Source: Dichetophora obliterata (Eukaryota > Arthropoda > Insecta > Diptera > Sciomyzidae). From it: a stretch of DNA of 64,000 nucleotides. Positions 44,239-57,008 of this stretch are shown here, one piece after another; within the stretch, counting starts at the first letter, position 1, and the number at the start of each line of letters is the position of its first letter. A program made the position numbers and the translations under genes. The DNA is taken from the NCBI GenBank assembly GCA_963920525.1, contig OY986439.1, positions 38,109,819 through 38,173,818 of the forward strand, in the 5' to 3' direction. Under the pieces are notes generated by a model. That model was not told the DNA's origin, ran no database searches, and worked only from the letters and a program-made list of their open reading frames with translations.

Positions 44239-46354
44239 CGTTGTTTTTAGTACATGATTTTTTTATTTTTGCATAGCGTGAAGAAAAAATTAACAATTGA
44301 CCACAAGTGCGTTGACGAATGCGTTTTCTAAGCGACAAAAAAAACGGAGATAACATCAATTAATATGAAATTAATTGGCAAGGTATCTAAAATGCTTGTT
44401 AATTTGTTTCGTAAGTGCACTTTAATATGAACTTATTTGGTTTATCTCTAGAAAATGGATAAATTCTGTCTTTTCAGCGGAAAATGTTACAAAATTGTTT
44501 GGTGTCAATCATTCAAAAATTTCATTAAAAAAATCCATTAAATTATAAATCTATGAAACTGCGAAAAACTGTCCAACGACGCACCTGTTTTTGTTTATTG
44601 TTTTTCTTTTGCTAGCATTAAAGCAGCTGTATTTTTTTTGTAGCAAATATTTTGTTTTCGTACTAAGAGTTTCCCTGCATTGTGTTAAAAAGTTAGAGAT
44701 AGCAAAAAACAAAATATCATTGAATTTTTTTAAACATTGACATTAGTAAAATGTTAAAATGTTGTTATTCAAAATTATAATTTTAATTTAAAACTTTAAT
44801 GAGTTCAGAAATTAATGGTACTTTTTTGTGTATTTTAATGTGTGAGTAGTTAAACAAAAAAGTTTAAAGAATAAAAAATCTTTTATTTATTCTTTTGGCT
44901 CTGTTAGCAATTTTAAAGAATAAAAAATGTATTATTTAATCGTTTGGTTCCGTTAGCAATAAAGCAGCTGATGAGATATGATTTATATTAGGGTTCAAAA
45001 GATAAAAAAATAACTAAAATAATATCACAAATTACTATTTCTATCCAGACGATAATTACATTTCAAATATACAAATTTCCATTGAAGTACATTACTTTGC
45101 TTTAGAAAAAGAGTTGAGTTACAAGTTTAAAATTAAAATTAATTATTTCTGACCTATTTAATGTTCTCTATCGATTTCGAATTTAACATTTTGGCAAAAC
45201 TTTGTGCGCAGTTAAATTCGGCACCCCACCCAAATTGCAATAAAATTGCTTCTAATCCTTATCTCTGATATTTATTCCCAAAACAGTCTTTATGACAGAA
45301 CTGCACAACTTCTGATCAAATAGCAAAACAAAATCAGATAATTTTTTCAAACTTTGTTTGCCTCTGATATCAAAATGCTGCCCATGGCTATAGTCGATAT
45401 TTCTAACCTTGTACGTTGCTTTAAATCAGCGCGCACTTTAGCACATTAAGATCCCGATTTACTCGCTTTTCTCGCTTTGCCCTACTATAAAAGTTGCTCT
45501 AGTAAATATGTTTAATGTTGCATACGGCAAAGTCAACTTCTTATCAGCGGCTTCAGATCTGGCACAGCTAGTCAAAAACCCAACACCAGCGGTTTTTTTT
45601 GTTTTTTTTTTGTCGCCGTGGCTTATGTCGCATAGCCCTTCCTCATTATTTACCACAATCCGCAGAATGACAAGCAGTGACGCTGCTGCCAGTGTTACGC
45701 GATGCGACTTGAATGAAGCCTCAAGAATGCCCAACCTCAACCTCAGCTGCTGCTACAAGCGCCGCCGTGGACCAAACGCGACATTATCGGTTCAAAAAAT
45801 CTGCAGCTCACTTTGGCAAAGTTTGGTGTAGTTTTTTATGTTCCTGCTCTGTAACTCTGTGTAGGAACGTCAAAGCCTTGGCTTACATTTGGCTGATGGC
45901 GATGGTGGTGATTTTGGTGATTTTTTGGGTGGGTTACTTTAGTTCAGTTGCGGAGTAGTAAAAACTGTCAATTTCATGCGAGGTCGCGCGTCTCTGGGGC
46001 GCTTATCAGCAACATTGACAGCAGCAGCAGCAGCAGCAGCAGCTGATGGATGGTTGTGACAGTCGGTTGTTGCTGTTTTGTTGTTGTTGCTGCTGATTTT
46101 TTGTTGTTTTAGCTGTATTCCTGCGATAAGCATTTCACATTCATCGTTTTGATCCTGCCCACTGAACCCACATGCGAAAGTTCAGCGAAAAGTGAGAGTT
46201 TTGCGAACGTTTTTGTGTTGATTTTTTTTGTTGTCATAGTACATTTTTGTTTTCGATCTTAAGTTTCTTTGGGTTAGGGATGGTAAAAAAACGAAATCAT
46301 AAAACCTTTTGATGAACTTTTTAATAAAAAAAAAACATATTTTTTAAGCTAATA
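44239..46354. other. Unassigned DNA; second half may be host regulatory
   Basis: 44,240-45,440 is AT-rich with nothing recognised. 45,460-46,150 is less AT-rich, has a CTATAAAAG at about 45,484, a (CAG)n tract and TTG runs. A plus-strand frame of about 107 codons at 45,508-45,831 overlaps an equally long minus-strand frame and carries no recognisable domain, so neither is called. Confidence 0.4.
46019..46042. repeat. (CAG)8 microsatellite
   Basis: Eight uninterrupted GCA/CAG units in a non-coding context. Confidence 0.9.
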
Positions 46355-46534
46355 GTCTTATTTTGTAAAACAAACGCAATCACTTCACTTAGGGTTTTTT
46401 GTCTGTCATTTCCATTTCCAAATGAATTAGGAGAAACCCTCTCTCTCTCTGTCTCACCGAAATGATTTTTTAAATATACTGCCAGATAAGAAAATCCAAC
46501 GAAAGTGACTACGTTCACATTACAAAATAAGGCC
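46355..46534. mobile_element. MITE family M1, copy B
   Basis: About 180 bp with 30-bp inverted ends (GTCTTATTTTGTAAAACAAA and the inverse near 46,503-46,534) and a (TC)n patch, matching copy A without its nested insertion. Confidence 0.72.
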
Positions 46535-46785
46535 ATTAAACCAGTTCAGAAACTAACTTTAAGTGATAGTTTTTTGTAAAGTTATGTGAGTGAAATCATT
46601 TTGTAGTTCCAAAATGTGTTAATTTTTTGTTAACCTTCCGTTAGGCGCAGCGTATCTAGTTGATACAAGCTCTTAAAAACAAGTTATTTTTTTTTAAGAC
46701 AATGTATTTTTTATCAATTTAGTTACAAAAGACTAAAAGAAGGTTAAATGATCTAGGGAATGTATACAAAAATTTACTCTATTTT

Positions 46786-47253
46786 AGTGATGGACATTAT
46801 CGAATGATTTCTTCTGTCGAACAATTCGTTTGAATATTTCTTTTCTTCACTTGCTTTTAAAAAATAGTAAATAGTACATGAAACTATTGAATAATTTAAA
46901 CTATCGAATAATTCACTTATTTATTGGAATTTAAAAAAAGTAACTAGTACAAAAGAATGTCGCATGATTTTGCTATCAATTTAATTATTCATTCGTTCGA
47001 CTTGAAACAACTCTAAATAGTTTAAAACTAGTGTGATTTCATTATAATTTTCATTTAAACACAAATCAAGCAGTGTTCTTAAACGTAATTTTTCAGTTAA
47101 ATTTACTATACTCACGATTCGTTCCATTTGTTGAACGTAAGCAAACGAAGTGCAAATGAAAAAACTATCGAATAAAAAGAAAACCATTGAATGAATATTC
47201 ATTCAACTATCAAATAATTCAAATATTTTTATTCGATAGTTCCGACCATTACT
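46786..47253. mobile_element. MITE with AGTGATGG/CCATTACT ends, hAT-like
   Basis: Left AGTGATGGACATTATCGAAT and the inverse of the right end (AGTAATGGTCGGAACTATCG) match with small gaps. The interior is full of ATTCGAATAATTC-like inverted motifs. Flanks CTCTATTT and CTCCATTT resemble an 8-bp duplication but sit 2-3 bp out of register, so the hAT assignment is tentative. Confidence 0.5.
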
Positions 47254-48074
47254 CCATTTAGTCATTTTCAGATTTTGGTAAATAAATGTGTCACGCTGAT
47301 TTCTTTCACCACTTGATATGGCCAAGTTTAAGGAACAGTAGACTAGTCTTGGAGAAGACGCAATTTCAATTACCTGCATCAGCATGATTTTATTTAATTT
47401 TTTTTTGTCTACAGCAATATAACTATGTATATTAGATTGGGTCTAATTAGCAAAAAACTTGACAAAGCGTTTAGCAAAAACGTAATCTGCGGCTAATTTT
47501 ACAAAAATTTTGACATCAAACAAAAAAACCGAAATCAAAAAAACTTAGTCCGAGCATTGAATCATGATAGTTTGTTTTAGACTTTTTCTTAAAACAATGT
47601 TGATTAATTGGAAAGCGCTATCGTATTAAAAGAGCAACTTATTGCTTTAGGATGGTTTGAAGGTAAATTTTGTTTACTTTTCGAATTTACCCTAATTTTT
47701 AAAATTGTTGAAATTTTTGCCAAGTTTTGGGAATCTAATGCGCCTACTTTAATTCCTTTAAATTTTAAATTCATATTGTGTGCAGTTGATAAATAGTTCA
47801 CATTCAAAGAACAAGTTTAAAATACTGCCTTACAATGTAATCATCTGTTATGCCAACTGAACCTTTCTAATCGAAAATAGATGTGTTTTAAGAGGATCTG
47901 GATTAACGTTTCTGTCATATTTGGGCGTTAGAGCTTTTGGCTTTCCTAGTTATTAGGAAAACTAAATTTACAAAATAATTATGATGTAATAAACATTATA
48001 TTTTTTACCAAGCGAGCGTGAGCAAGGAAAATGTAAACAGATATATAAAAATTTTACTTTTAAAGTGCAATTAT
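47254..48074. other. AT-rich stretch, nothing recognised
   Basis: Overlapping low-complexity frames on both strands; no feature is supported. Confidence 0.4.
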
Positions 48075-48076
48075 TA

Positions 48077-49085
48077 CTCTGCAAACATTTGGAAGACAAT
48101 TGGAAGAGAAGTTGATTTGGCAAAGCTCTTGCGATTCGCCCAAGGGTTCTTTGGAAGATGGGTCGCTTTTCTATCACCTAAGCGATGATTGCGCGATTCA
48201 AGAAAAATATGCAAAATCTTCCTTCGCTCATCCCGACGATCATTGGAAGATGAATCACTTTTCAATCGTCTAACCGATGAATGCTCGATTCAAGAATAAT
48301 CTTCAAAAATCTGCCTTCGCTCACTCCGGCGATCGTTGGAAGATGGATCGCTTTTCGATCGTCCAAGCGACGAATGCGCGATTGAGGAAAAATCTTTAAA
48401 ATATTCTTTCGCTCATTTCGGCGATTGTTGGAAGAAGGGTTATATAAAATTTTTTAATATCGGATGTTGGAATATAAAGTAGGCTATTCTATATACTTCT
48501 CCACTAAAAATAATCATCGAAAAATTTAAAAAAATTTTTTTGTATTGAGTTGCCGCATGGAATTGACAATATGCATATCAACATAATTTTCTGTGTTAGA
48601 TTTGTTTTTTGCCCGATTTGACAAAGAATGTCCCGTATAAAACAAAGACGCTTCGCAACAAATCACTGAGGAAAACTTAATCGATTCGTGTGCCACTCTT
48701 GTCGGTGAATCGCTTAAGACTCCTTTTGCCGATTCGTGTGCGACTCTTCCAGCGAATTGCTAAGGACTTCTCGTGGCGACTCGTTTGAGACTCTTTCCAG
48801 CGAATTGCTTACGGACTCTTTAGGCGGATCGTTCGTGAATCTTCCAGGCGAATCGCTTAATACCCCTATAGACGATTCGTTAGCAGCTTTTCCCAGCGAA
48901 TCGCTTACGAACGCTTTAGGCGATCCGTTCACGAATCTTCCTGCTGAATCGCTTTTATGTCCTCAGCTGTTCAGCTGCTTACAGCAGGCGATACCCGGAT
49001 GACTCCCAAATAAGCTCGCCGGCGATTATCTCATCTTCCAAGCGATTCGCTGGTGGCATTTAGGCGATTGAAAATGTTTGCAGGG
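48077..49085. mobile_element. TA-flanked MITE carrying two different tandem arrays
   Basis: Ends CTCTGCAAACATTT and AAATGTTTGCAGGG are flanked by TA (48,075-48,076 and 49,086-49,087). Inside, the left half has about 3.5 units of 94-96 bp (GGAAGATGGATCGCTTTTCG, CCAAGCGACGAATGCGCGAT at about 48,153, 48,247 and 48,342). The right half has about 5.5 units of 48 bp (GCGAATCGCTTACGGACTCT type; anchors at 48,707, 48,753, 48,802, 48,850, 48,898 and 48,946). Because 48 is a multiple of three, open frames appear on both strands; they are repeat artefacts. Confidence 0.75.
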
Positions 49086-51027
49086 TAGTATTCCAGTAAA
49101 ATACTTTTCAAATGAAAGCTAAAACAGAATCGAAAATCACACAGTATTGCCTTTCAAACAAGCCCAAAAGCAATAATATACATACTTTTTTTTATGTTCT
49201 TATGATACAATAGCATTTTCTCAAAAAAGCTACTATTTTTAATAAAAAGTCATAGACAAGTCTTTATGTTTAAGTGAGCGGACTAAGTTTTAAATTAAAA
49301 CGAATGGTTTCCTGGCCTTTAAGAATTTTTCTAAGAATTTTCAATCGATTTTGTGTGTGCTATACGCTTTTTGGTGAAATAAATTGACCCAGTCTAATGT
49401 ATGTACTATTAATAGAGCATATCACCGTCATTAAAGAACAATCTTTGTAAAGCAATGCTTTTTCAGTTCCATCGTAAACGCATTTTCCAACTAAACAAAA
49501 GGTTATTTTCATTCCTGGGTTTATTTCTGAGTGCAGATAACATTCTATTCTACCCCAAAGGGTTCATAAATGAATGCAAAGATGATAGTTTTGGTTAACT
49601 GGGTGCTAACAGAATGTCAATGCTTATGTCAACGAATTGCTTTTATTTTGTTTGTGTTGTTGTTGTGCACTACTTTCAACAGCTTTGATTCTATTTTTGT
49701 AAATTGGTTAGTTTAACGTGTGAGCTTATGGCATTTAATCTGTTATTTTTAAAGGTTTTAAAAAGCGTTTCTGATATCGGACTAAGCCGATATTTTTTAT
49801 TGCCTTTTGTACTTTTTTTTATGTAACCCTCATTCATAAAGTTAGTGTAATTTTAATATTTTATTGTTTTGAAGTTGTGATTAAAGTGCAATGCCAATGA
49901 CCAATGAGATAATTTTGAGTTCCTGTCATTTTGTTCGACATTATTTTCAAAACTGTTGATTGCATTCTAATCCTTGTGAGAGTTTTAAGTTAGTTTAACT
50001 TATTATCCATGAAAAGCTTATGCATGAAAATATATAGAATCAGCTTTTGAATTTCGAATGCATTCGAACATTGCAGATATCATTACCAAAGGTGACCCTT
50101 TAATAAATTATGTTTAATGATTATGTCTTTAACATTCAAATTTAATATTTACTTTTTCAAAAGAATTTTTTCATAGAGATAGATAACTTGTTAGAAGATT
50201 TTTTGTTTATTTGTTTTATATTTCTTTCATATTTTAGTTTTTTATATATTTTAATTGAGAATGATGTAGCCATATAAGAATTAATCTTTTACATGGCGCA
50301 CTATCAAAAATATACATATATCAATTTTCAAAATTTAATTATAAGAACAACATTCATATTAGAATTAAATATAAGAATTACATTTAATTATGAGAACAAG
50401 ACAATACCATGAATAGAGAGATAAGAAAGAGTGGTATCATTAGCATTAAAATTGAAATAGAGTGATATAATAGAGTTAGGTGAAGTGTTTGAAAATCAAA
50501 TGCTTAAAGAACTTATTGTTGGTGTTTTTTAGTGTTTTTGATATTATTTGGTAGTGATTTCAACAATCGTCTGGCACTTACGAAAAGCAATCTGCTAGAA
50601 TTCTGGTTATTATGTTTATTAATAGTAATGCTCATGCTTCTGCTTGACCTAAGGAACTTTAACTTTTCAAAAAATGACCAGGTCTACGCATGTGCATTAT
50701 TTTGTGTAAGAATATACAATTCCTTGCTTCAGAGTAGTTTTTTCATATAAGACATTTTTCCAGTGAGTTTTATTGCAGTTGATCGCAAAAAGTGAATTCA
50801 TTGTATTTCCATTTTCGGACCCATATTTCAAATTTAAAAGTAAATTTAATCACACAAACATTTTTTTCACTAAATCCAATAAAACATTAATGCTCACCAC
50901 CTCACTACTTGTTTTTTAAATTTTCAGCATCAATTTGTATTAATATTAAATGGAAAAATCTAAAGTTTAAAACAAAAAATTCAAAGGATTTGGGTGTGGC
51001 GAAGGAAATGATCATAAAAGCATAAGG
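49086..51027. other. AT-rich stretch, no gene supported
   Basis: No transposon ends, RNA gene or credible open frame was seen. A short direct repetition (ATAAGAACAACATTCATATT, ATAAGAATTACATTTAATTA near 50,340-50,395) is present. Confidence 0.4.
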
Positions 51028-51224
51028 CTGGGGCCAAATTACCGCTCTCACGATTTTTCTTCGCAAATGCGGCAGAAAAAATACTGAATTTTGCATGTAT
51101 TTTAATACATTTATCTATTTAATGTACTTAATAATTTAAATACATGCAAAATTCAATATTTTTCAGCCACATTTGCGAAAAAAGAGCGGTGCCGCCATCA
51201 TTTGGCCCCGTAATTTGGCCCCAG
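51028..51224. mobile_element. Foldback MITE (CTGGGGCCAAATTAC ends), 197 bp
   Basis: Left CTGGGGCCAAATTAC and right GTAATTTGGCCCCAG are perfect inverses. Internal blocks pair too (TTCGCAAATGCGGC with GCCACATTTGCGAA; TGAATTTTGCATGTATTT with AAATACATGCAAAATTCA). The right half has an extra TTTGGCCCC duplication. TAA(G) may flank both sides. Confidence 0.8.
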
Positions 51225-51800
51225 ACTAAGGGGTCTGTAAGTAGAGAAATGAAATAAAAAAAAAGCTTATAAAAATTAGAAAAATGAGAAATTGGACAAT
51301 TTTCATTTCGTAGCGTAGGCACATAACTTTAACCTTATGCATTTTTTTGATTATTCGTATTTTTTTAGATGTGATGAAACAAAATAACTCATCTGAGTGG
51401 CATTTTTCACTTTTCTTTGAAATACTGCACGAACTGCAACGAAAAAGTAAACAAAAGGGCTTTAAATGTAAATTTTATAATATTTTTATGAAAAAAATAC
51501 TTTTGGCTTTTTCAAACTGTTGGAAGCAAAAGCTTTACAGTGGCTGCGAATTTTTGAGGAATTTTTGATAAATTTTTGATAGGTTTTCATTATTGATCTT
51601 TTGTCTTATTTTAAAGTCTTCTAAATGAAATCTGGATACAAAACTATCCCATCCAAGGGCGTAGGCAGTTTCACAGTTTCTTTTTGTGATCCTTTTTTTA
51701 TGTGTGTTTTTACGTTTTTCTTTGAAACTAGAGCTGGAAAAGTCAAAAGCAAATCAGTATTTTTAAAGCGATATTGTGTAATTTTGTTTAAGCCGGTTAG
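51225..51800. other. AT-rich stretch between foldback and mariner
   Basis: No feature recognised; overlapping short open frames on both strands are low complexity. Confidence 0.4.
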
Positions 51801-51802
51801 TA

Positions 51803-52745
51803 CAGGGTTGTCCATATTCGAAGCGCCCATTTTATTTTTAAATAAATCAAAGAAACCACAATTTTTTGTCTGTTCGTCATGAATATCATTTAATTGGGTT
51901 CCAGTAGATTTGCTTACATTATTTCTTGAATATGATATCTCGTAAATGGTCGCCATTAGCCTCTACGACATATTGTGCCCGTTTTGCAGCATTTTCCATG
52001 GTTTTCTTCAACATTTCGATGGGAATGGCGTTTATTTCTTGACGGATGTTGGTTTTCAGCTCTTCTAGGGTCTTTGGCTTGTTGACGTAAACCTTTGATT
52101 TCAAATAACCTCACAAAAAGAAGTCTGGAGGCGTTAAATCTGGTGATCTTGGCGGCCAATCGAAATCACCATTTTTTGACATCAAACGGCCAGGGAACAA
52201 TTGCTTCAAAAAATCGATTGTAGTGCGGCTTGTGTGTGGTGGCGCGCCGTCTTGTTGAAACCAGTAGTGCCTGATACGCTTTCGACGAACGATTGGCATG
52301 AAAAAATTGTTTATCATATCGCGATAACGCTCCTGATTGACAGTAACTCTGTGGCCATTATCATCTTCGAAAAAGAACAGCCCAATGAGCATTTTAGCAC
52401 AAACGCCGCACCAAACAGTGACTTTTGCATCGTGAAGAGGTACCTCTTGAATCTCTTGTGGATTTTCAGTGGCATAAATACGGCAATTTTGTTTGTTTTC
52501 CGTTCCGTTCAACTGAAAATGAGCTTCATCGCTCATTTTTTGAAAGCACGTTGAGTTTTCACTATTGACTTGTTTTGTTGAATGTAAATTTCAACAATTT
52601 TAGAGCGTTCGCGTGGCGTGTACTGTTCCATTGTAAACATTTGCTTGGAATGACGCTTCAAACGCGGTATGTCATTAGTCGATTTGGCATCACTGCGGAA
52701 AGTTACAGTGTTGCCAGATGGGCGCTTCGAATATGGACAACCCTG
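51803..52745 (-). mobile_element. rosa-type (DD41D) mariner, internally deleted, perfect 30-bp inverted ends
   Basis: The two ends, CAGGGTTGTCCATATTCG and onwards to GCGCCCAT, are exact inverses over 28 bp plus the flanking TA (51,801-51,830 against 52,718-52,747). The TA dinucleotides at 51,801-51,802 and 52,746-52,747 are the expected target duplication. The element is 943 bp, short for a transposase of this class because about 130 codons are lost. Identical ends despite a dead gene suggest a fairly recent insertion, possibly mobilised by an intact relative elsewhere (inference). Confidence 0.93.
51919..52640 (-). pseudogene. DD41D mariner transposase, deleted and disrupted
   Basis: The start MEQYTPRERSKIVEIYIQQN begins the helix-turn-helix DNA-binding region (ATG at 52,640 or 52,631) and reads to RAFKK. 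There it joins directly to MSDEAHFQLNG at about 52,536, with the rest of the DNA-binding region deleted and the frame shifted. The first catalytic Asp is in SDEAHF, the second in QQDGAPPHT, the third in LTPPDFF. There are 41 residues between the second and third, the DD41D signature of rosa-type mariners. A TGG-to-TGA change after DFFL stops the frame; the C-terminal part (YVNKPKTLEELKTNIRQEI, DHLRDIIFKK) continues to 51,919. It is non-functional, with catalytic residues present. Confidence 0.9.
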
Positions 52746-53014
52746 TATGTGTCTAGTAAATATTTTCTGGAAATTTATACTGTTCAAATGGAAAGTAAAA
52801 ACTTAGATATTTACATGAACTAGATAAAACTGTGGGAACGTCAAAAGATACACGAAAATGCCGAGACACGTATAATAATTTTTTGGTCATAGAACTTAGT
52901 GGCGTTCTCAGTTTTGCCCAATCAGAATAAAATATCGAGATATTTGAGATTGAATTATTGTCACTTTTAGACCCTTTTTTAGCTACATTTTCCTTATTTT
53001 TTGAGACCAAAAAT

Positions 53015-55860
53015 TTTGATAGCGTCCGATATAACATGGATTTATAATGATAAAATGCTTTTACCTAGTAGCATTTTATCAGAAATAGAATCAACTGTTA
53101 CAAGTTTTTATCTTTCAAACAGTTTTCATCAGTTAAATAGTTTTAAAAATGATGTTGGTAGAATATTGGATTTGGTCTTTGCTACTGATGAACTGAAAGC
53201 ATCTTGCGTACTTTGTGTTGACCCCATTTCTTAAAATTCTGTGCATCATGAAGCGCTTTTATTTAATTTTTAGTTTTACGATTTTGACAGAAAAAATATT
53301 GAACCACTTGATATATTAAATTTTTCCAAAGGAAATTTTTCAGCTATAAATAGTTTTCTTGAATCTATTGATTGGTCCTTACCTTGAAACTCTGAATCAA
53401 GTTCTGAGGTCATTTATACCTTTATACAACTAATCTTAAAATTGGTATTTCAAAATTCGTTCCGAAAATTCATCGATCAGAAAGAACAAACATGCTTTGG
53501 TTTAATATCAGATTAAAAAATCTAAAAAATATCAAAATTTTAAAAAAATTTGTGAGGCTGAAAAATATTTTTTTATTCGTATCAGAAAAGAATTTGATTT
53601 CCTCCATAAATTTTTATACAAAGAATATATTTTAAATATAGAACCAAACATTACAATAAATCCGTTAGTTTTTTGGCATTTCATTAAAGACAAACAAAAA
53701 TCAAATGGATTCCCTAGTTTTATGGAATAAAAATAAAATAAACTGGCCATTTCAGCCCTTGGAAGAACTTTGACCTAGCTTCTATTGATGAATTGTGTTG
53801 TGCGTGTTATTAAATGTTTTGATCACAAATGACCGAGAACTGGACCTACGTGTTTTATGCCGACTCCGAACGGCTTATGTTCTCAAGAAGCTTTACATGG
53901 CAATTTTTTACTCTCTGAGGTTTGCCATTGTCTGCAGAGAGGTGACGACCGATTAGAAAAATTAATTCATTTGAAAAAACTTTCTGTCTGAGCTGGAATT
54001 GAACCCGGGCTACCGAGGTTCTTTAGCTTAGGGGCCACGCACTCTATCCACTAGGATACGGCCGCCACTGTTTTATGAAATATGAAGATTTTAAATCAAA
54101 TAATGTTTTAGATAGTTGCAACATATTTTCAAAATACTTTTAAAATGTGCAAAATATTTTCTGATTTTGATCGTCCTAATATTAAAAATATTGGACATTT
54201 TGATTTATTAGAAGCTGATACAGAAACAGCAATTTCAGATTTGAAAAACTCTTTTAACATTAGAATGGATGAATCCTCACCTGCTTTCTTTAAACGTTGT
54301 TCCAAATATCAAACATCTTTTGATTCTGTACAAAGCATGCCTTAAAAATGGTCAATTTCTTGATAGCTAGAAGATATGTGCAATTGAACCTATTTTTAAA
54401 TCAGAAAATCGTTGTGATGTAACAAATTATCAAGCTATAGTTAAGCAAGGTGTTTTTGCCAAAATATTTGATAAAATTACAAAACGTAATAAGTAATCAC
54501 CAACATGGATTTTTACCAGGAAAGTCAACTTGTTCGAACTTAATGTTGATTGCAAATCGAATTTCAAAAGGAATGGAACAGCATTCTCAGTTAGATGCTA
54601 TCTATACTGATTTTATAGAGTTATACAGTTTTAGATAAGATTGATCACAATATTTTACTCTATAAACTCTAAAAGTTCGGGATAAAAGATTTTCTATTCA
54701 AATTTTTCTGTAGTTATTTATGTGAAATAAAATTATTTGTTCAAATAGATTCATATCGATCAAATTTGATTATAAATGCAACATCTGGGGTTCCACGAGG
54801 CTTCCATTGTGGACCCTTACTCTTTTTGATTGTCATAAATACTACTACAATATACTATACTAATACTACTACAATACCTACTACAATTCATTAAACATTC
54901 GCATTGTCTTATGTTTGCAGACGATGTCAAGCTATTGCTTAAAGTAGTTAATATTTCGGACTTAAATTAAAAGATCATCTTAAAAAGCAATATGATCTGA
55001 CTAGTCTTCAAGATCGGTGTTGTAGAAATAATCTTTATATAAATAAAAACAAATGCAATTTGATTTCATTTACCATGAATTCAAATCCAGTTATCTTTAA
55101 TTAAAACTTAGATAACAATTGTTTAAACCATCAATATGAAATAAAAGATTTAGGAGTTATATTTGATGTTAAATTAAAATTCAACGCTCATATATATTTA
55201 ATTACAGCAAAAGCTTATTCAATGTTAGGTTTTATAAAAAGAAACACAACTGACTTTAGAGATCATTCATATATTAAAGCTTTGTATGTGGCATTTGTGC
55301 GAAGTAGACTGGATTACTGGTTAGTTGTATGGAATCCGTCTTATAATTTTTCTTCAAATTGCATTAAACGAATTTAAAAACTTTTTAAGAAATACACATT
55401 TTCAAAAATGCAATGGTCAGATATTATGCACTCTTACGTAGCCCGTAGCCGCTTACGCCTGGGCGCAAGCTACTTGGTTAACAAGCGTTGGAGGATAGAA
55501 GATCATTTTTCTCTACAATGTTTGTGTATAAATTACAAAGTGAAAAATTAGTCCCGGACTATCTGATCTTTTTCAAAGTTACGTTGCTCCTAGGGATTTG
55601 ATGATAAAAAAAATAACCGTCGGTTATGTGAGACAACGCACGCGACAAATTATGCATATAATGAACCAGTCGCAAGATGCTTTCGGTTATGTAATACGAT
55701 CTCTCCAATTCTTAATTTTAATGTAGATGAAAACCGTTTTAGATTAAATTTGTTTATACTCTTTAATTACTGGCATAATTTAGTAAGTTATCTTAGTCTG
55801 TAAGATACATAATCAGTAGACTAAAAAAATAAATAAATAAATACAAAAAAAAATTGGCTT
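53015..55860 (+). mobile_element. CR1/Jockey-like retrotransposon relic, plus strand, split by a SINE
   Basis: Plus-strand pieces in order: endonuclease C-terminal part (DITWIYNDKMLLPSSI, FHQLNSFKNDVGRILDLVFA; 53,025-53,230), a linker, then after the SINE insertion RT fingers (HQHGFLPGKSTCSNLMLIAN at about 54,498-54,560), motif A remnant (AIYTDF), motif B remnant (TSGVPRGFHCGPLLFLI near 54,780-54,840) and motif C (MFADDVKLLL near 54,910-54,940). The C-terminal part follows (NEPVARCFRLCNTISPILNF then NVDENRFRLNLFILF near 55,660-55,760). It ends in an (AAAT)n tail at 55,822-55,853. Many stops and frameshifts mark it as old. Confidence 0.8.
53806..54070 (-). mobile_element. tRNA-derived SINE with conserved central domain, in the CR1-like relic
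   Basis: The minus strand begins with a tRNA-like head (GCGGCCGTATCCTAGTGG), A box TAGTGGATAGAG (54,042-54,053) and perfect B box GGTTCAATTCC (53,995-54,005). The body carries GACAATGGCAAACCTC and CCGTTCGGAGTCGGC, blocks I associate with a widespread fly SINE family. The 3' end is A/T-rich near 53,806. It interrupts the retrotransposon between endonuclease and RT. No clean duplication was found. Confidence 0.8.
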
Positions 55861-57008
55861 AAGCTTTCAGAATTTAATCTACTTATGAAATAAAAAAACT
55901 AATTTGGATAAAAAATTTCAAAATTTTAATTTAATTTCAAGATTGATATGAATGGAATGAATACAAGCGCGTCGGAAGCTAATTTCATCTGGGGGGTAGT
56001 GCAAATGGGAGTGCAAAAAAAAATCACCAAAATTTCTTAAACGAAACATGAATATGAATAAAAAAATTTTTTATTTTAGTTTAAAAAAAATTAATATACT
56101 AAAAAAAATTATTAAAAATTTATTATTTTTAAAAGTTTTTCCAATCATGGTTGCTACTTGCTTATTTTTTGTTGTACCAAATTCTCCGAAAAAATGTACC
56201 AAATAGGAAAAAATGTACCAATTTTTTTTTTTTAATATAATAATTTGATAACATTTATTATAATAATTCCCTGGAGTATATTTGTTTACATACCAAACAT
56301 AACAAAAATATTAAGTTATATTTTACGCTATTAACAAAATAATAATTACATCAAAATAGTTCTTTTGCTGGCCAAATATAAGGAAATTCATAGCGTTCGA
56401 CACACAATTTTTTAGAGAGCTTTATGTTGTTGAGTGTTTTATATTCCAATTTATTTCTAAGCCTAGTTTTAATCAGGCTAAAATAAAAAAAGTATTGGTT
56501 CAGAAGCTGCTGAGCTGTGTCGAAGGCACATCAGACTATTTACAAAATTGATAAAATCATTAAAACCAATTTCCCCCAATCCATTCTTCACGACCCAGAC
56601 TTATTCTCAAAATACCAACATTTTTTCCCAACGTCATTACAATTTTAAAAACTAATATTTGAAACCTGAACAAGATTCCTCTAAATCACAATATTGTCAG
56701 GGTAGCATTCTATGAGATGGTATTTTAATATGAATTATTGAATTATGGCAATAAAGAAATTTTGTTTTCTGACATAACTTGTGAAGATGTTATTATATTA
56801 AAAACATTTAGATCTTCTTTACCTAAATCGAACTTGTCTTTAATTTGTTTTAAAATATCTTTGGTAATAAGAGAAAAATTTTCTCTCACAAAAAATCCTT
56901 AAATCTCAAAAAGTGTCTCAAAAATGTGTTTTTTTAATATATATGACAAGAAAAGCATGTAAGCTTTCAACTTTTAGAACTTAATGCAATGAAAGTTCCA
57001 CTAAACAT

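Noticed and set aside
45508..45958. 107- and 81-codon plus-strand frames
   Set aside because: No domain, no start context, overlapped by a similar frame on the other strand; the tract may be regulatory.
48714..49002. Overlapping frames on both strands with Ser/Leu-rich repeats
   Set aside because: The 48-bp period keeps both strands open; no independent evidence for a protein.
53806..54070. tRNA gene on the minus strand
   Set aside because: The tRNA-like head continues into a SINE central domain and interrupts a retrotransposon; not a free-standing tRNA.
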